A stretch of DNA of 54,472 nucleotides, from positions 1-54,472 of the forward strand of contig CALRHR010000004.1 of the NCBI GenBank assembly GCA_943359485.1, given 5' to 3'. Of the stretch, positions 9,175 to 16,461 are shown in pieces. Positions within the stretch are counted from its first letter, which is position 1. Each line of letters starts with the position of its first letter. Origin of the DNA: Candidatus Nomurabacteria bacterium (GTDB lineage: Bacteria > Patescibacteriota > Minisyncoccia > Phycocordibacterales > UBA9973). Under the pieces are notes generated by a model. That model searched no databases. It was not told where the DNA came from and worked only from the letters and a program-made list of their open reading frames with translations. The translations under genes and the position numbers were made by a program.

Positions 9175-9870
9175 TTACCCCTTGTGAGACATTTCTTCCC
9201 CAAGCTTTGAGAAAAACCTGGAAGCATGGTCTTTCGCACCCAAGCCAAAAGCCAAAGCACCACCGAGAGCAAGCATTGCAATAATTCCAGTAAACAGAAC
9301 ACTCATGTAGTATTCCGCGACTCCGAGTTGCCCCAAGGCAATAATGAAAGCAAACACCCAGACAGCATACTTGGCAACAGCGCCGAGCATATTTGCTGAT
9401 GTTAGGTTCATAGTTTTTGCGGAAGCTGAAACTGCTTTTGAAAGACCTTCGGAAACAATTGTAGCAATAATAAGAACAAGAGCGGCTACTACAACTCTAG
9501 GCAGGAACCCAAGCACATCATCTTTTAGGAAAGACGCAATTGAATCCAAGCCGACTAAGTTAAGTGAAGGAAGAAGGAAAACAATAATCACAAACCACTT
9601 TACTACTTGCCCGACAAAATATCCGGTATCAAGAGTCATCCCCGCTTTTCTAAATAAATTATCCACTCCGATAGAAGTGAAGAGTTTGTCTATTTTAAGA
9701 GCGCTGAAAACCTGTTCCAATGCTCTAGCGACGATATTACCTAATGCCCAACCAACTGCAAAGAATACAACCGCCACGATAAGCCTCGGAGCGAATTGTA
9801 TCAAACCCCACCATAAATCTTGAAGCGACGCATTAAAAACATCACCCCATGTCATCCAAATATTATTCAT
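9175..9870 (-). CDS. MscS-like small-conductance channel / TM-helix repeat protein
   Basis: The 231-residue protein (ATG at 9870; the frame extends 4 codons to a TTG) has hydrophobic helices at about 20-45, 80-105, 122-145 and 165-200. It has the conserved MscS-related TM-helix features VVVAALVLIIATIVSEGLSKA and LGGALAFGLGAKDHASRF. It lacks the MscS C-terminal cytoplasmic domain. Members are predicted to act as mechanosensitive or osmotic safety channels. The gene stands alone between palindromic elements. Confidence 0.75.
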   Translation of the reverse strand: MNNIWMTWGDVFNASLQDLWWGLIQFAPRLIVAVVFFAVGWALGNIVARALEQVFSALKIDKLFTSIGVDNLFRKAGMTLDTGYFVGQVVKWFVIIVFLLPSLNLVGLDSIASFLKDDVLGFLPRVVVAALVLIIATIVSEGLSKAVSASAKTMNLTSANMLGAVAKYAVWVFAFIIALGQLGVAEYYMSVLFTGIIAMLALGGALAFGLGAKDHASRFFSKLGEEMSHKG

Positions 9871-9886
9871 ATGATTTTGCAAATCA

Positions 9887-9951
9887 CATCGCGTAAGTGA
9901 TTCTGTGAATCATGTCGTATTCTCCTTTAAAATACGACGGCGCGATGCAAA
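9887..9951. repeat. Three-way-junction palindrome upstream of the MscS-like gene
   Basis: The outer stem CATCGCG/CGCGATG encloses two hairpins: TGATTCTGTGAATCA, and GTCGTATT with AATACGAC. The layout is cloverleaf-like. Two other elements in the window (13795-13915 and 30654-30732) share this outer-stem-plus-two-hairpins plan but not the sequence. Confidence 0.6.
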
Positions 9952-10050
9952 TTATTTAATAAAAAACTTTTAAGTTTCGACCTCGTAAAGTTCTAATTTA
10001 TATTATAACAAATAATAACTATTTTTTAAGGCGTGCGAATAGACTGTGTG

Positions 10051-10205
10051 GATAACTCGCACACTTATTGCAAAGATGCTCCAAAGGAGCGTTATTTTAT
10101 AACTTCTTTGCGATAAGTGTGGGGGATAACTCGCACACTTACTTTGGTAATACGCCAAAGGCGCGTAGTAACCTACTTTGCCAAAGTAAGTGTGCGAGAT
10201 AACTC
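10051..10205. repeat. Tandem hairpins bounded by GATAACTC direct repeats
   Basis: GATAACTC occurs at 10051, 10125 and 10198, and between successive copies lies one long hairpin. Hairpin 1 pairs CACACTTATTGCAAAGA with TCTTTGCGATAAGTGTG. Hairpin 2 pairs GCACACTTACTTTGG with CCAAAGTAAGTGTGC. The arm of hairpin 2 overlaps the 3' end of the next gene and encodes its last residues. Confidence 0.7.
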
Positions 10206-10763
10206 TTTTGCCTGCAAAAGAATTTCATGAGGATAGTCTAGAATATCTCGAATAAGTTTATCGTACATACTAAGTCGATAAATAAATTCTTTGGTTTCAA
10301 AAACGGCGTAAACAAGCTCCGCGCCGATTTCGGCTTCCAGCCTACGAACCCCGTCCTCGATCTTCCCTCGTTTCATTCTATCTCCGACTATAAGCAAATC
10401 CACCCGGCTATTATTATTTTTAATGAAAACACCGGAAGCTATGACGAGTTTCACTCTTCCAACTTTTCTAAAATAATCCAGCAATTTTTCTTTGTTTAAA
10501 TTATCAGACCTCACTAAAAGGTCTTCAAATTCCCCCGCATATTTAAAAGAAGAATCGAAAAACCACTCAAGAGGAGTCCTGAGACGCTTTTTAATAAAAT
10601 TAACAGAGGCCAACACTCGAAGCTCTCTTTGAACTACATCCGATCTGACTCGACTCCGTTTTATGATATCTTTAGTTTTAAAACTCTTACTCTTATTCAG
10701 TAAAAATAATCTCATTATTTTTACTCTTGCTTCGTTGCCCAATATTTTCCCCAGAATTTCCAT
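10173..10763 (-). CDS. Winged-helix regulator with nucleotidyltransferase-like C-terminus
   Basis: In this 196-residue protein, residues 1-70 form a winged-helix fold (LGNEARVKIMRLFLLNKSK, then VVQRELRVLASVNFIKKR). Residues 85-150 resemble the nucleotidyltransferase-like region of CPR regulators (KLVIASGVFIKNNNSRVDLLIVGD). A TAGAAT box lies 6 nt before the ATG. The C-terminal LSRTLTLAK is encoded by the arm of an inverted repeat, so the natural end may have been replaced. The regulated target is unknown. Confidence 0.65.
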   Translation of the reverse strand: MEILGKILGNEARVKIMRLFLLNKSKSFKTKDIIKRSRVRSDVVQRELRVLASVNFIKKRLRTPLEWFFDSSFKYAGEFEDLLVRSDNLNKEKLLDYFRKVGRVKLVIASGVFIKNNNSRVDLLIVGDRMKRGKIEDGVRRLEAEIGAELVYAVFETKEFIYRLSMYDKLIRDILDYPHEILLQAKELSRTLTLAK

Positions 10764-10806
10764 CTTCGTATTCTAGTACTTTCCAAATAAAAAACAAGGG
10801 GAAAAT

Positions 10807-12090
10807 TTAATTAGATATTATATTAAAATAACTATCACTGGAGTCACAAATATCTGTGCCAGACCGACAAACTTGCATCGTGTATGCACCACTTGCGATG
10901 TCAAAATTCGAAGAACAGAGACTATTGGCAGTACAATTTGGAATCACCCAATCATATGAAAAACCGTAAACACCTTTCCCTACAGTGCGTAATTCACCAC
11001 CAGAACAAACATCCCCGCTACAGGTTGGCTTCGAGTACAAAGAAATATCATAAGAAAAACCTGCCCAAGTACAATAAGATCCGGAAGGACAAGTTGCGCC
11101 TTCTTTGTCTTGCCATTTTATCGTCTGTGTTGTCCCTTTTGTCCATATTTCTCCACCATTTGGTCTGGAAACGGTGACAGAGTTTGTGGGAATAGGAGGA
11201 TTAGTCGAATCTCCCACATTCACACTCAAGCTTGTCTGCGCAGTTCCACTATTTGAAAAACACGGAGCTTGAATACATCGTATCGTATTTTCACTTGTGA
11301 CAGTAAAGACAGGTTTGTATGTGCCTGCTTGTGAGTAACTATGAGTAAAAGTTACAGACTGTGTGCCCAATGCTGCGCCAATGTTATTTGCTGAATATGC
11401 TCTAACAGATTCATCTCCCCAAACAACAGCATAAGCAAGATTACCACCATCTCTACTAGAAGCCTGAACAGTCCAAGTCCCTTGCTCATTAACCTTTAAT
11501 GTTTGCGGTCCAGAAACTCCACTGATAACTACTGAAGACTTACTGTATATTGGTTTCTCTGGACAAGAGTGACTAACATTTCCATTTATATCTATTAACA
11601 AAGGACATGGAACTGGGGGTTGAACTACAACACCACCCGTACCAACGATCTCGTTATCATCTCTAAAATCTTTTACAGCTCGGGCTGTTATTCTTCCATA
11701 TTTGCCATCAATCTTTCCAAAATAATAACTTTCATCTTTTAAAAATTGCTGAAGAGACTTTACATCCTCTCCTATCATGCCAACTTTAAAAGTACTTTTA
11801 AATAAAGAATTAAACTTCGCCACAACCACAGAATCACTATCGGTATAAGTATTTTCCCCACAAGCTTGACCAGTAACAGGACTAAATAAATAACCTTTTT
11901 GACACCCGACAACATTAACTGGATTAACACAGAGTTTTCCTGTGGTAACACTATATGGTCCACCCTTATTACAACCCGCATCATAACCTGGTTCATTATA
12001 TGGGCCAGTTGCACCAACAGAATTAACATTAAAAGTAAATAAGCCTAAAACAAAGACAAAAGTAAATAAAAACAATACATATTTTTTCAT
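10807..12090 (-). CDS. Secreted protein: peptidoglycan-binding-like, PKD and C-terminal beta domain
   Basis: The 427-residue protein has a signal peptide at 1-27 (KKYVLFLFTFVFVLGLFTF). Next come short Cys-containing repeats (GPYSVTTGKLC, GYLFSPVTGQAC). A peptidoglycan-binding-like domain follows at about 98-145 (VGMIGEDVKSLQQFLKD), then a PKD-type domain at 185-290 (VTFTHSYSQAGTYKPVFTV). The last domain, from about 303, starts VSRPNGGEIWTKGTTQTIKW, like Ser/Thr-rich anchored surface proteins. It is probably cell-surface or S-layer associated. A TATAAT lies 6 nt before the ATG. Exact function unknown. Confidence 0.75.
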   Translation of the reverse strand: MKKYVLFLFTFVFVLGLFTFNVNSVGATGPYNEPGYDAGCNKGGPYSVTTGKLCVNPVNVVGCQKGYLFSPVTGQACGENTYTDSDSVVVAKFNSLFKSTFKVGMIGEDVKSLQQFLKDESYYFGKIDGKYGRITARAVKDFRDDNEIVGTGGVVVQPPVPCPLLIDINGNVSHSCPEKPIYSKSSVVISGVSGPQTLKVNEQGTWTVQASSRDGGNLAYAVVWGDESVRAYSANNIGAALGTQSVTFTHSYSQAGTYKPVFTVTSENTIRCIQAPCFSNSGTAQTSLSVNVGDSTNPPIPTNSVTVSRPNGGEIWTKGTTQTIKWQDKEGATCPSGSYCTWAGFSYDISLYSKPTCSGDVCSGGELRTVGKGVYGFSYDWVIPNCTANSLCSSNFDIASGAYTMQVCRSGTDICDSSDSYFNIISN

Positions 12091-12127
12091 GGTGAGATTA
12101 TATCATATTTAACTTAAATTTACCAAT

Positions 12128-13780
12128 CTAATGCTGATAAAAACCTCTTGCTTCAGAATCCGGTAACATAATCAAATTCACACCTTTTTGTTTGCAAAGC
12201 TCTGCAACTTCCTCGTCTTTCACCGAACCACTGGTGGAGAAAATAGTTTTTATTCCTCGATCGATTAAAACCTGTGGCGCATCGGGAAAAGGAAAGAAGC
12301 TGTCGCTGTAGGCTGTGGCGTTTTCTAAATCTGCTTTTTCTGTTTTTGGATCAACAAATTTGGCTGCATCGTCAGCGCGAAAGATAGCGAGCTTCGCAGC
12401 GCCGACTCGGTCCTGCTGTCCGACGCCGTTACCATACAGCCTGCCCTCTTTAACTAAGGTTATCGTATTACTATTTGAGGTACAACCAACCGCCCAAGCC
12501 AAGATAATATCCCTTAGTGCTCCCTCTCCCCCTGCCAAGGGGGAGATTAAGAGGGGGTCGAATTCTGGCACGAAAGTATAATTCGGCTGAGTCAAAAATC
12601 CGCCCCGCACATATCTAAACCTGCTCGCAAAATCCAGAGAATTACTTCCAGCTTTTTCTATCGCGGGGTTTACTAAAATTCTGCATTTACCTTTCTTGCG
12701 AGCAAGTATTTCAATGGCTTCAGGAGAAAATGACGGCGCAGCGACAATGTCGAGTAGACGCCGCACACCTTCCGGAGAAAATTTGTGAATTAATTCGTCG
12801 GCAATTTTTTCATCTACCGGAAAGTTCAGCATGACTGAACCGCCAAAAATCGCCCGCAGGTCACCTTGGAGCATTTTATCAACTGCTTCTTGCCAAAGTC
12901 CGACTTTGGCAATGCCTGCTCCGCAAGCATTGCCATGTTTGGCACCGATAGCCACAAAAGGTATCTCAGAAAAATTTTTTTCGAACCCAGCTCCAATATG
13001 GGTCATAGTTTGGATCATGCGATCTACATCGCAAATATTGTTGTAAGAAAGTGGACTGCCGGCAACGAGTTTCCAACTAGCAATTGCAAGACTGTCAGGT
13101 GACCCAGAATCCGGGTGTCCAACACCTGATACGAATAGACTTGCTGGCTTCTGGTAAGCATTTTCGCCATAGGCACATTCGATTTTTTTCTCTCCCAAAA
13201 GACCCTCATATGTCCCCTCACTATGATATTTACCAGAGAGCAGACAATATTTTGAAATAATTATTTCAGTTTTAGCAGCGAGACTGTTTAAAAATTCATC
13301 CTTATTTTCTTCTCCATTTTTTAGCCAATTAATAACTTTTTCTCTGTCATCAAAATCGCAAACTGTGATTCTCCTCCCTTTGGCGCTCGAACGCAGAAGC
13401 GCTACCCCACCCATGTCGGTTTTTTCTATTACAGATTCTCTGGTCGCGTCTTTTTTATTTATTTCTTCTTCTAATGGATACAAATCCACGCACACCAAAT
13501 CAATCCACGGAATTTCATATTTTTCTAGTTCAGCTAAATGCTCTCTTGTATCGAGAGCCAAAAGTCCTCCATTAATTTTTGGGTGAAGAGTCAGAACCCG
13601 GTGACTTAAAATAGGTGGCATCCCCGTAATTTCCGCAACATCGGTCACAGGGATCCCAGCGTCAGATAAATGTTTAGCAGTACCGCCAGAAGAAATTATT
13701 TTCCAACCCAAAGCTACCAAACTTTTTGCAAAGTCTGTGATGCCTTCTTTATTATAAACAGAGATTAGGGCAGTTTTCAT
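12128..13780 (-). CDS. purH: Bifunctional AICAR transformylase / IMP cyclohydrolase PurH
   Basis: The 550-residue enzyme makes the last two steps to IMP using 10-formyl-THF. The N-terminal MGS-like cyclohydrolase domain (ALISVYNKEGITDFAK, SSGGTAKHLSDAGIPV, LSHRVLTLHPKINGGLL) is followed by the transformylase domain (KHGNACGAG, NSNTITLVKEG, GVGQQDRVGAAKLA, SDSFFPFPD). Two segments look inserted: GVGHPDSGSPDS (about residue 223), encoded by a palindrome, and LLISPLAGGEGA (about 405-418), encoded by a G/C-rich repeat. Both keep the frame. A TATAAT lies 6 nt before the ATG. Other purine genes are absent from the window. Confidence 0.95.
   Translation of the reverse strand: MKTALISVYNKEGITDFAKSLVALGWKIISSGGTAKHLSDAGIPVTDVAEITGMPPILSHRVLTLHPKINGGLLALDTREHLAELEKYEIPWIDLVCVDLYPLEEEINKKDATRESVIEKTDMGGVALLRSSAKGRRITVCDFDDREKVINWLKNGEENKDEFLNSLAAKTEIIISKYCLLSGKYHSEGTYEGLLGEKKIECAYGENAYQKPASLFVSGVGHPDSGSPDSLAIASWKLVAGSPLSYNNICDVDRMIQTMTHIGAGFEKNFSEIPFVAIGAKHGNACGAGIAKVGLWQEAVDKMLQGDLRAIFGGSVMLNFPVDEKIADELIHKFSPEGVRRLLDIVAAPSFSPEAIEILARKKGKCRILVNPAIEKAGSNSLDFASRFRYVRGGFLTQPNYTFVPEFDPLLISPLAGGEGALRDIILAWAVGCTSNSNTITLVKEGRLYGNGVGQQDRVGAAKLAIFRADDAAKFVDPKTEKADLENATAYSDSFFPFPDAPQVLIDRGIKTIFSTSGSVKDEEVAELCKQKGVNLIMLPDSEARGFYQH
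12528..12560. repeat. G/C-rich palindrome inserted in frame in purH
   Basis: CTCCCTCTCCCCCTGCCAAG and its partner GGGGGAGATTAAGAGGGGG form a hairpin. It belongs to the family that flanks the DUF559 genes and encodes the LLISPLAGGEGA stretch of PurH. Confidence 0.75.
13091..13131. repeat. Second palindrome inserted in frame in purH
   Basis: TCAGGTG and CACCTGA bracket ACCC ... GGGT in this 40-bp palindrome. It encodes the Gly/Pro/Ser/Asp-rich GVGHPDSGSPDS between the two PurH domains. Its sequence is unlike the other families here. Confidence 0.6.
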
Positions 13781-13794
13781 TGCTACATTATATC

Positions 13795-13915
13795 AAAACT
13801 TCGTCGTGGGCGTACTTTTTAGAAGGCCTTTCGTAGCGCGACGGCGCGAGAAGTTCGCTGGCACAGCAGTGCCAGATAGATTGCCTAATAAAAAGTATGC
13901 CGAGAAAGAAGTTTT
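13795..13915. repeat. Palindromic element between purH and the rplL region
   Basis: Nested arms AAAACTTC/GAAGTTTT and GCGTACTTTTTA/TAAAAAGTATGC enclose a CTGGCACAGCAGTGCCAG hairpin and a GC-rich hairpin. It sits directly after the rplL-tail relic and before the purH start, including part of the purH promoter region. Plan: outer stem plus two hairpins. Confidence 0.65.
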
Positions 13916-13937
13916 ATTTAAGCTCAATTTTCCCTCC
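13914..13937 (-). pseudogene. Relic of an rplL 3' end
   Basis: The minus strand reads GGKIELK and TAA, exactly the last seven residues of the intact rplL next door, but five of the seven codons differ synonymously. It lies about 40 bp beyond the intact rplL stop. It may be the displaced tail of a former rplL allele. At seven codons, chance or convergent constraint is possible. Confidence 0.4.
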
Positions 13938-13979
13938 TTGCCCTTCGCATAAATGCTCAGGACTTACGGAAAGATAGAA

Positions 13980-14348
13980 TTATTTCAATTCTATCTTTCC
14001 TCCAGCCTCTTCAATCTTTTTCTTCAAGTCATTCGCTTCTTCTTTCTTCATACCTTCTTTTAAAGTTGAAGGCGCGGCATCTACTAAGTCTTTAGCGTCT
14101 TTTAGACCAAGACCCAAGACTTCTTTGACTACTTTCATCACAGCAATTTTTTGCTCACCAGCTGACGCAAGCACTACCGTGTATGTACTCTGCTCTTCGG
14201 CAGCCGGCGCGCCAGAAGCACCACCCGATCCTGCGACCGCAACAGCTTGGGCAGAAACTCCAAATTTTTCTTCAATAGCTTTAACAACTTCATTTAATTC
14301 TAAAGTTGTCGCCTTATCTAACCATTCCAATAATGTATCTTTATTCAT
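13980..14348 (-). CDS. rplL: Ribosomal protein bL12 (L7/L12)
   Basis: The 122-residue stalk protein recruits translational GTPases. It has the N-terminal dimerisation region ([20 protein letters not shown]), an Ala/Gly-rich hinge (residues 38-52) and the C-terminal domain with [19 protein letters not shown] and the terminal GGKIELK. It follows rplJ in the usual order, separated by a TAGGC-type repeat. Confidence 0.97.
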   Translation of the reverse strand: MNKDTLLEWLDKATTLELNEVVKAIEEKFGVSAQAVAVAGSGGASGAPAAEEQSTYTVVLASAGEQKIAVMKVVKEVLGLGLKDAKDLVDAAPSTLKEGMKKEEANDLKKKIEEAGGKIELK

Positions 14349-14353
14349 GTTAA

Positions 14354-14448
14354 TTTAGGTTCTAGTTGCTAGGTTGTAGCTTCTAGTATTAATTTTATAA
14401 TTTCTTTTCACTAGACCCTAGAAACTAGGCACTAGCACCTTTCTTCTT
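14354..14448. repeat. TAGGCNN-type repeat between rplJ and rplL
   Basis: CTAGTTGCTAGG-type units and their complements fill the intergenic space. The arm nearest rplJ encodes the last residues and the stop codon of L10 (GCTAGTGCCTAG). It would form a hairpin in the rplJL mRNA. Confidence 0.75.
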
Positions 14449-14916
14449 CGCTACCTCACTCACTGCAAGAGCAAATCTCTGCATAGGACTCTTGAACAGC
14501 CATGCCAATTTCGAAAGCAAGACTTCCTTGCTTGGTATTGTTGCAATCTCCATCATATATGCTGCATTTACAAATTTTCCTTCAAAAATTCCACCTAAAA
14601 TATTTAAGAGGCCTTTATGGGTTTTTTGAAAATTATAAATTTCTCTAGGAGAAGCAGTAGCATCCTTAGAATACGCGATAGAAACTTCTCCACCTAGCTC
14701 TGGTATCTCTCCTTCTGCTTTTAGAGCGAGCGCGCGCTTGAGTAATGTTTTTCTAGAAACTTTATAGTTCACCCCTTGTTCTCGAAGATCACTGCGAAGT
14801 TTTGTCTCATCACTCACTTTCATGCCATGGAAATTCAAAAATACGAGAGACTTTGATTCCTTGATTGCTTCTTCGAGCTCCTTGATCATTTCCTCCTTTT
14901 TTGATTTTAACAACAT
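14425..14916 (-). CDS. rplJ: Ribosomal protein uL10
   Basis: The 163-residue protein anchors the L12 stalk to 23S rRNA. The N-terminal rRNA-binding domain includes SLVFLNFHGMKVSDETKLR, LREQGVNYKVSRKTLLKRA and the C-terminal region that holds L12 dimers is present. The last residues (KKGASA) and the TAG stop are supplied by a heptad repeat, so the native end was probably altered. A repeat and an attenuator-like leader lie upstream. rplK and rplA are not adjacent. Confidence 0.95.
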   Translation of the reverse strand: MLLKSKKEEMIKELEEAIKESKSLVFLNFHGMKVSDETKLRSDLREQGVNYKVSRKTLLKRALALKAEGEIPELGGEVSIAYSKDATASPREIYNFQKTHKGLLNILGGIFEGKFVNAAYMMEIATIPSKEVLLSKLAWLFKSPMQRFALAVSEVAKKKGASA

Positions 14917-14968
14917 AGGCTTTAGGCTTTAGGCTTTAGCATTTTTGCTAGTGCCTAGGGCCTGTATT
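14917..14968. repeat. TAGGCNN repeat upstream of rplJ
   Basis: Three heptads (TAGGCTTTAGGCTTTAGGC) and the complementary GCTAGTGCCTAGGGCCTG form a hairpin immediately before the rplJ start, overlapping where a ribosome binding site would lie. Confidence 0.8.
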
Positions 14969-14973
14969 AAATT

Positions 14974-15090
14974 AAAAAACGGCTTTCGCCGCAAATGCAA
15001 ATATCGACCCACTAAACAGGATTTATCCTTAAATTTTATAGTCACTTTCGCTTCTTAAAATTTAGGACCTGTCTTCTTTGCGGTAAGAAT
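14974..15090 (-). promoter_or_regulatory. L10-type leader with intrinsic attenuator
   Basis: The minus-strand leader ends in CGGCGAAAGCCG followed by TTTTTT (14974-14991), a terminator placed before rplJ. Upstream ACCGCAAAG can pair with TTTGCGG that overlaps the terminator stem, giving an antiterminator-like alternative. ACAGG/CCTGT is a further possible stem. Autoregulation by L10 is common for this operon in bacteria, but the match to a defined leader family is not verified. Confidence 0.5.
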
Positions 15091-15119
15091 ACCATAGCAT
15101 GATCTTTACATTGGGGCAA
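15091..15119 (-). promoter_or_regulatory. Promoter of the rplJ-rplL operon
   Basis: The minus strand has TTGCCC (15114-15119), a 17-nt spacer and TATGGT (15091-15096). Transcription would begin at the start of the attenuator-like leader. Confidence 0.5.
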
Positions 15120-15126
15120 GCCTGGC

Positions 15127-15267
15127 TTACTTGAGAACCGGGTTTGCTGTGGGTAGATTAGAATCTTTCTTTTGATCAAAATACCCAACGATCATTACTC
15201 CAACTAGACCAAAAGCTATTATTCCCACAAAAATAATCAATGTTTTAAAAAAATGTTTTGTTATCAT
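15127..15267 (-). CDS. Small membrane protein (46 aa)
   Basis: This short frame begins MITKHFFKTLIIFVGIIAF, has one transmembrane helix (about 9-29) and ends in a polar tail, DQKKDSNLPTANPVLK. A good GGAGG lies 8 nt before the ATG, inside the last codons of the upstream gene (NGGY), so the two are translationally coupled. This is one of few clear Shine-Dalgarno sites in the window. No family recognised. Confidence 0.6.
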   Translation of the reverse strand: MITKHFFKTLIIFVGIIAFGLVGVMIVGYFDQKKDSNLPTANPVLK

Positions 15268-15269
15268 AA

Positions 15270-15458
15270 TTAGTAACCTCCATTAATCAACAATACAATT
15301 AATAAAACCACCAGAACAATAACCCATGAATGCCAAATATCCCAGTGCGCATATATGTTTCTCTTCTTTAGAAAATCAGCAAGTCTTTCAGTCCCTTCCA
15401 TTAAAAGGTAAAACGGTAGTATGGCTATCAAATACCAGATTTTAAAAATAACTTCCAT
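15270..15458 (-). CDS. Small membrane protein, two helices (62 aa)
   Basis: I chose the ATG at 15458; a longer frame would run into the terminator at 15500. The protein reads MEVIFKIWYLIAILPFYLLM, then a polar loop with ERLADFLKKRNIYAHWDIWH, then a second helix (VIVLVVLLIVLLI). A TACAAT box lies 7 nt before the ATG. It is coupled to the 46-residue protein that follows. Function unknown. Confidence 0.65.
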   Translation of the reverse strand: MEVIFKIWYLIAILPFYLLMEGTERLADFLKKRNIYAHWDIWHSWVIVLVVLLIVLLINGGY

Positions 15459-15499
15459 ATGTTTTATTGTACCATTAATAACAAAAACAAGTAAAAACA

Positions 15500-15544
15500 A
15501 CAAAAACCCTCCTTAGACAGTTTACTTAGGGAGGGTTTTGTTGT
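15500..15544. terminator. Bidirectional terminator hairpin
   Basis: CAACAAAAACCCTCCTTAG and CTTAGGGAGGGTTTTGTTG form a long stem with A/T tracts on both sides. It ends the transcript of the secreted protein at 15569-16363 on the minus strand. Confidence 0.9.
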
Positions 15545-15568
15545 CTCTAGAACTAGTTTACTAGATTT

Positions 15569-16363
15569 CTATTGCGCAGCTTGTGCGTTCATTTTGACCT
15601 TTGTTTTTGGACCGATGAGACCGTCAGCTACTAGACCGTTATCCTTTTGCCATTTCTTTATCACAGCAATTGTCTTTGGACCTAGTTTACCATCTACTAC
15701 TAAACCAAGATTTAATTTAGCATTCAAGAATCTTTGTAATTCTTTCACTCCTTCGCCTTTGCTACCATTCTTTAGTGTTGTAGTACCAAAATTATACCAT
15801 TTTGCTGATGGAGAAGCAGGTGTCGCTGGAGTAGCTGCGTTACAATTTCTGCCGGTTGAAGGACTGAATTTAAATCCAGGCAAACAATCGGTTGAGGGTG
15901 TAGTGTTAGCTGGAACAGCTGGAATAACTTTTTTAATGTTTCCTCCTCCACCACCACCGCCGCCGCCTCCAGAACCAGAAGGAGGCGTACATTCACTACT
16001 ATAAGCCGAGAGAGTTATAGTTTCTCCACTCACTCCGCCATAGATAGCAACAGTTTTCAAAAAGGCAGAACTACAGCTTTGAACAACATCTGCACTAGTT
16101 GCCCCAGAAACAACCAAGTCTCTACTAGCAGAAGTAATAGTAAAAGTACTTCCACTTGGAACAACTACATCAATGCCACCAGTGTTTACCACTAAGCTTG
16201 TTGCCGCTGAACCTGCAAGAATTGTTAAGTTAACATCAGGAGAAGAAAGATCCACAGTTTGATCAGCCGTCCAGTTAAGAGCAGCAGCATTTGCTTGGCT
16301 CACTACCCCCAAAACAAGAAGCATAGTCAGAACAAATAACCCTAATTTAGATTTATTAATCAT
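15569..16363 (-). CDS. Secreted protein with C-terminal peptidoglycan-binding-like domain
   Basis: The 264-residue protein has a signal peptide at 1-27 (LGLFVLTMLLVLGVVSQANA), a beta-rich N-terminal domain, a poly-Gly linker near residue 132, and a short Cys repeat (CLPGFKFSPSTGRNC). The C-terminal domain (190-262) has GSKGEGVKELQRFLNAKL and two DGxxGPKT motifs, typical of the peptidoglycan-binding fold. In CPR such domains occur on surface proteins. It shares the C-terminal module with its neighbours at 10807 and 18086. Confidence 0.8.
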   Translation of the reverse strand: MINKSKLGLFVLTMLLVLGVVSQANAAALNWTADQTVDLSSPDVNLTILAGSAATSLVVNTGGIDVVVPSGSTFTITSASRDLVVSGATSADVVQSCSSAFLKTVAIYGGVSGETITLSAYSSECTPPSGSGGGGGGGGGGNIKKVIPAVPANTTPSTDCLPGFKFSPSTGRNCNAATPATPASPSAKWYNFGTTTLKNGSKGEGVKELQRFLNAKLNLGLVVDGKLGPKTIAVIKKWQKDNGLVADGLIGPKTKVKMNAQAAQ

Positions 16364-16461
16364 TTTGTTTTTAAGATTTATTAGTACAGAATTCGACCCT
16401 AAAAAAGTCCTTTCTAAATTCTGTAAGTGTTAATAATGTTTAACTTAAAGAAACAAAATAA

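Noticed and set aside
8895-9302. A 135-residue extension of the small membrane protein
   Set aside because: The extra N-terminus runs through a strong terminator and overlaps the MscS-like gene; the ATG at 9086 with TATAAT upstream is better supported.
9884-9913. A 9-codon leader peptide (MIHRITYAM) with GGAGA upstream of the MscS-like gene
   Set aside because: It lies within a palindromic element, so its start and SD-like sequence are probably chance. There is no attenuator after it.
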